Shown piece by piece: positions 5,681 through 6,905 of a stretch of 6,905 nt of DNA; position 1 is the first letter of the stretch; every line of letters begins with the position of its first letter. The notes beneath the pieces are model-generated. The model was given only the letters and a program-made list of their open reading frames with translations, did no database searches and was not told where the DNA came from. This DNA is from an uncultured bacterium (GTDB lineage Bacteria > Bacillota > Clostridia > Oscillospirales > Acutalibacteraceae). Where the stretch lies: positions 1 to 6,905 of the forward strand of contig CAMFFI010000053.1 of assembly GCA_945949625.1 (NCBI GenBank). The letters run 5' to 3'. The position numbers and the translations under genes were made by a program.

Positions 5681-6652
5681 TTAGCTTGTACGCCCAATAG
5701 GAGACTGAGTCATTGCTTCTGTTATCTGTGCATCTGAAACATGAGTGTAAATTTGTGTTGTTCCGAGACTTTCGTGTCCTAATATCTGCTGTAGGGCACG
5801 AATATCCACACCTCTGCGATACATTACCGTTGCGGCAGTATGGCGCAGTTTATGCGGACTAAGCGCACGTCCACCAAAGCCGGCCGCGGTTATTCGCTGT
5901 TTTACTATCTGCTCGATACGCCGCGCCGTCAGACGTTTTCCTGTTCGTCCTACAAAAACAGCATCTCGGTCACGTTCCTTGTTTTGATAATGTATTTCTT
6001 TGAATTTCTCATATTCTGCCAATGCCTCAAGGCAGGCTTTATTAAAAATAATCCTGCGTTCTTTGCTGCCCTTGCCGCGAATCACAACATCTCCCTGCCT
6101 GTCGATATCGGTATAGTTAAGCCCTACAAGCTCACTAAGGCGAATTCCTGAATTAATAAAGAGGACAAATATACAATAATCCCGTTCTTTATTTGTGCCG
6201 TCTATGGAATTAAGAAGCGCAATACACTCTTCTTCATGCATAAATTTAGGAAGAGACCTGTTTAGCTTTGGTGTCACGAGTTTTTTTGTGGGATCGCTGT
6301 CAATTACTTCAACAGTAAGATTAAGAAATCTGAAAAAATTTCTTAGCGAGATCACGCGCCTTTTACGAGTTGCGGCATTATTGTTTTTAACTGATTTAAG
6401 ATAGAAAAAATATTGCTTGATCTCCTCATAAGTAATACTGCTAAGAAACTTTGTATCAATATCAGTAATGTCGGTATTTTCGATTTTATCGTTCGTATTT
6501 GTTTCTTTTTTAATGGATTTTATGTATTTAAAGAAAAGAATAAGATCGCGATAGTAATTATAAACTGTACAAATTGAGGCGTTTTTTATTGTTTCTTCAT
6601 GAAAAATAAACTCCTTTAGCTGCGGAAAACATAAATTAAGGTCAATTTTCAC
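5681..6652 (-). CDS. XerC/XerD-type tyrosine recombinase
   Basis: A 323-residue site-specific recombinase with a core-binding SAM-like domain (about 10-115) and a catalytic domain (about 135-315). All active-site residues are visible: R171 in NSGIRLSEL, K194 in RGKGSKER, H267 and R270 in SPHKLRHTAA, H293 in LGHES and the nucleophile Y302 in TQIYTHV. This is a Xer-like layout without the extra N-terminal arm-binding domain of phage integrases. It could resolve dimers, invert a segment or mobilise a cassette. The start is GTG, supported by AAAGGCGG (6660-6667, close to the ideal) 7 nt upstream. It has its own promoter with a loxP/dif-like dyad directly upstream (6768-6797). It is somewhat longer than XerC/D (about 300) because of a low-complexity insert near residues 46-68 (KSIKKETNTNDK...). 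Confidence 0.9.
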   Translation of the reverse strand: MKIDLNLCFPQLKEFIFHEETIKNASICTVYNYYRDLILFFKYIKSIKKETNTNDKIENTDITDIDTKFLSSITYEEIKQYFFYLKSVKNNNAATRKRRVISLRNFFRFLNLTVEVIDSDPTKKLVTPKLNRSLPKFMHEEECIALLNSIDGTNKERDYCIFVLFINSGIRLSELVGLNYTDIDRQGDVVIRGKGSKERRIIFNKACLEALAEYEKFKEIHYQNKERDRDAVFVGRTGKRLTARRIEQIVKQRITAAGFGGRALSPHKLRHTAATVMYRRGVDIRALQQILGHESLGTTQIYTHVSDAQITEAMTQSPIGRTS

Positions 6653-6723
6653 TTAAATACCGCCTTTCAGTAGCTTTTTATTGCCTGAAATAGGACAAAT
6701 TTCTGCAAATTCCGTATTAATAC

Positions 6724-6752
6724 ATTGTAACACATAAGTTTTCTTAATGCAA
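6724..6752 (-). promoter_or_regulatory. Promoter of the recombinase gene (extended -10)
   Basis: On the minus strand: -35 TTGCAT (6752-6747), 17-bp spacer, TGtTACAAT with -10 at 6729-6724. Transcription would start near 6717, about 65 nt before the GTG. A perfect palindrome GTATTAATAC (6714-6723) covers the start region and is a possible operator. Confidence 0.7.
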
Positions 6753-6767
6753 TATTTTGCCAGAAAA

Positions 6768-6797
6768 AATTTCGTATAACTTAGGTTATACGAAATT
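6768..6797. other. Candidate recombination core site (loxP/dif-like inverted repeat)
   Basis: Two perfect 13-bp inverted arms (6768-6780 AATTTCGTATAAC and 6785-6797) around a TTAG centre. Read as a Xer site it is 11 bp (6769-6779), a 6-bp core CTTAGG, and 11 bp (6786-6796), with the TATAA/TTATA inner ends typical of dif. Read as a lox site, 13-bp arms (6766-6778, 6787-6799) around an 8-bp spacer ACTTAGGT match loxP at 11 of 13 positions each; the arms mirror each other, so these are not two independent matches. It lies 15 bp upstream of the recombinase -35 box. Recombinase binding is inferred; an operator is the alternative. Confidence 0.65.
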
Positions 6798-6858
6798 AAT
6801 GCATAAACATGGGTGCTTATATACAGAAAAAGAGTAACCGCCAACCAGACCAGCGGGC

Positions 6859-6889
6859 AAAAAAATGAGCCGAGATCAACCTCGGCTCA
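6859..6889 (-). terminator. Rho-independent terminator of a gene beyond the right edge
   Basis: On the minus strand, a stem of nine pairs (6881-6889 with 6866-6874) around a 6-nt loop is followed by seven T (A-run 6859-6865 on +). It would end a minus-strand transcript entering from beyond 6905, insulating the recombinase unit. Confidence 0.85.
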
Positions 6890-6905
6890 AATCCCGTATT
6901 CGGTT

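Noticed and set aside
6653..6844. Minus-strand 63-codon frame upstream of the recombinase
   Set aside because: It would start at TTG with no ribosome binding site, and it spans the lox-like dyad and the recombinase promoter; its composition is simply that of AT-rich noncoding DNA.
6838..6856. CCGC/GCGG hairpin near the right edge
   Set aside because: Only 4 bp of stem with an 11-nt loop; likely chance.

Overview
The window looks like chromosomal DNA of a cellulosome-associated, low- to mid-GC anaerobic Firmicute, most likely a Ruminococcus (R. albus / R. flavefaciens group, Oscillospiraceae). The pointers are a secreted protein with a Ruminococcus-style type I dockerin, strong AAAGGAG-type ribosome binding sites, TGn-extended -10 promoters, an ECF-type vitamin transporter subunit, and a GC-rich multi-hairpin intergenic repeat. 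This assignment is inference from protein character; no search was run.

Left part (1-3283, all + strand). An ECF transporter S component (59-643) overlaps a DUF1893 protein (636-1058) by 8 bp, and the pair ends at a strong terminator. Next, with its own promoter, comes a secreted protein carrying an N-terminal dockerin and a right-handed parallel beta-helix (1194-2435), probably a cellulosomal polysaccharide-active enzyme. A tandem-cupin protein follows (2584-3246) and ends at another terminator. Its second cupin domain has its own well-placed ribosome binding site and may also be made alone.

Middle (3284-4500). A cysteine synthase-family gene (3415-4344) has a clear promoter. Its downstream region holds a three-hairpin repeat element lying between two 8-bp direct repeats, followed by a terminator.

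Right part (4500-6905, all - strand). Read in transcription order, there is a tyrosine recombinase (6652-5681), an OmpR-type response regulator (5633-4950) and a histidine kinase that has lost its catalytic middle and is out of frame (4953-4500). No terminator separates the recombinase from the response regulator (47-bp gap), so they may share a transcript. Just upstream of the recombinase promoter is a 13-bp perfect inverted repeat with a 4-bp centre (6768-6797). Its layout is that of a Xer/Cre core site and its arms resemble those of loxP. A minus-strand terminator at 6859-6889 closes off the gene beyond the window.

The most interesting unit is the recombinase with its adjacent lox/dif-like site, a candidate self-contained site-specific recombination module linked to a two-component system whose kinase is decaying. 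The other unusual feature is a hairpin that separates the Shine-Dalgarno from the start codon of the ECF gene.
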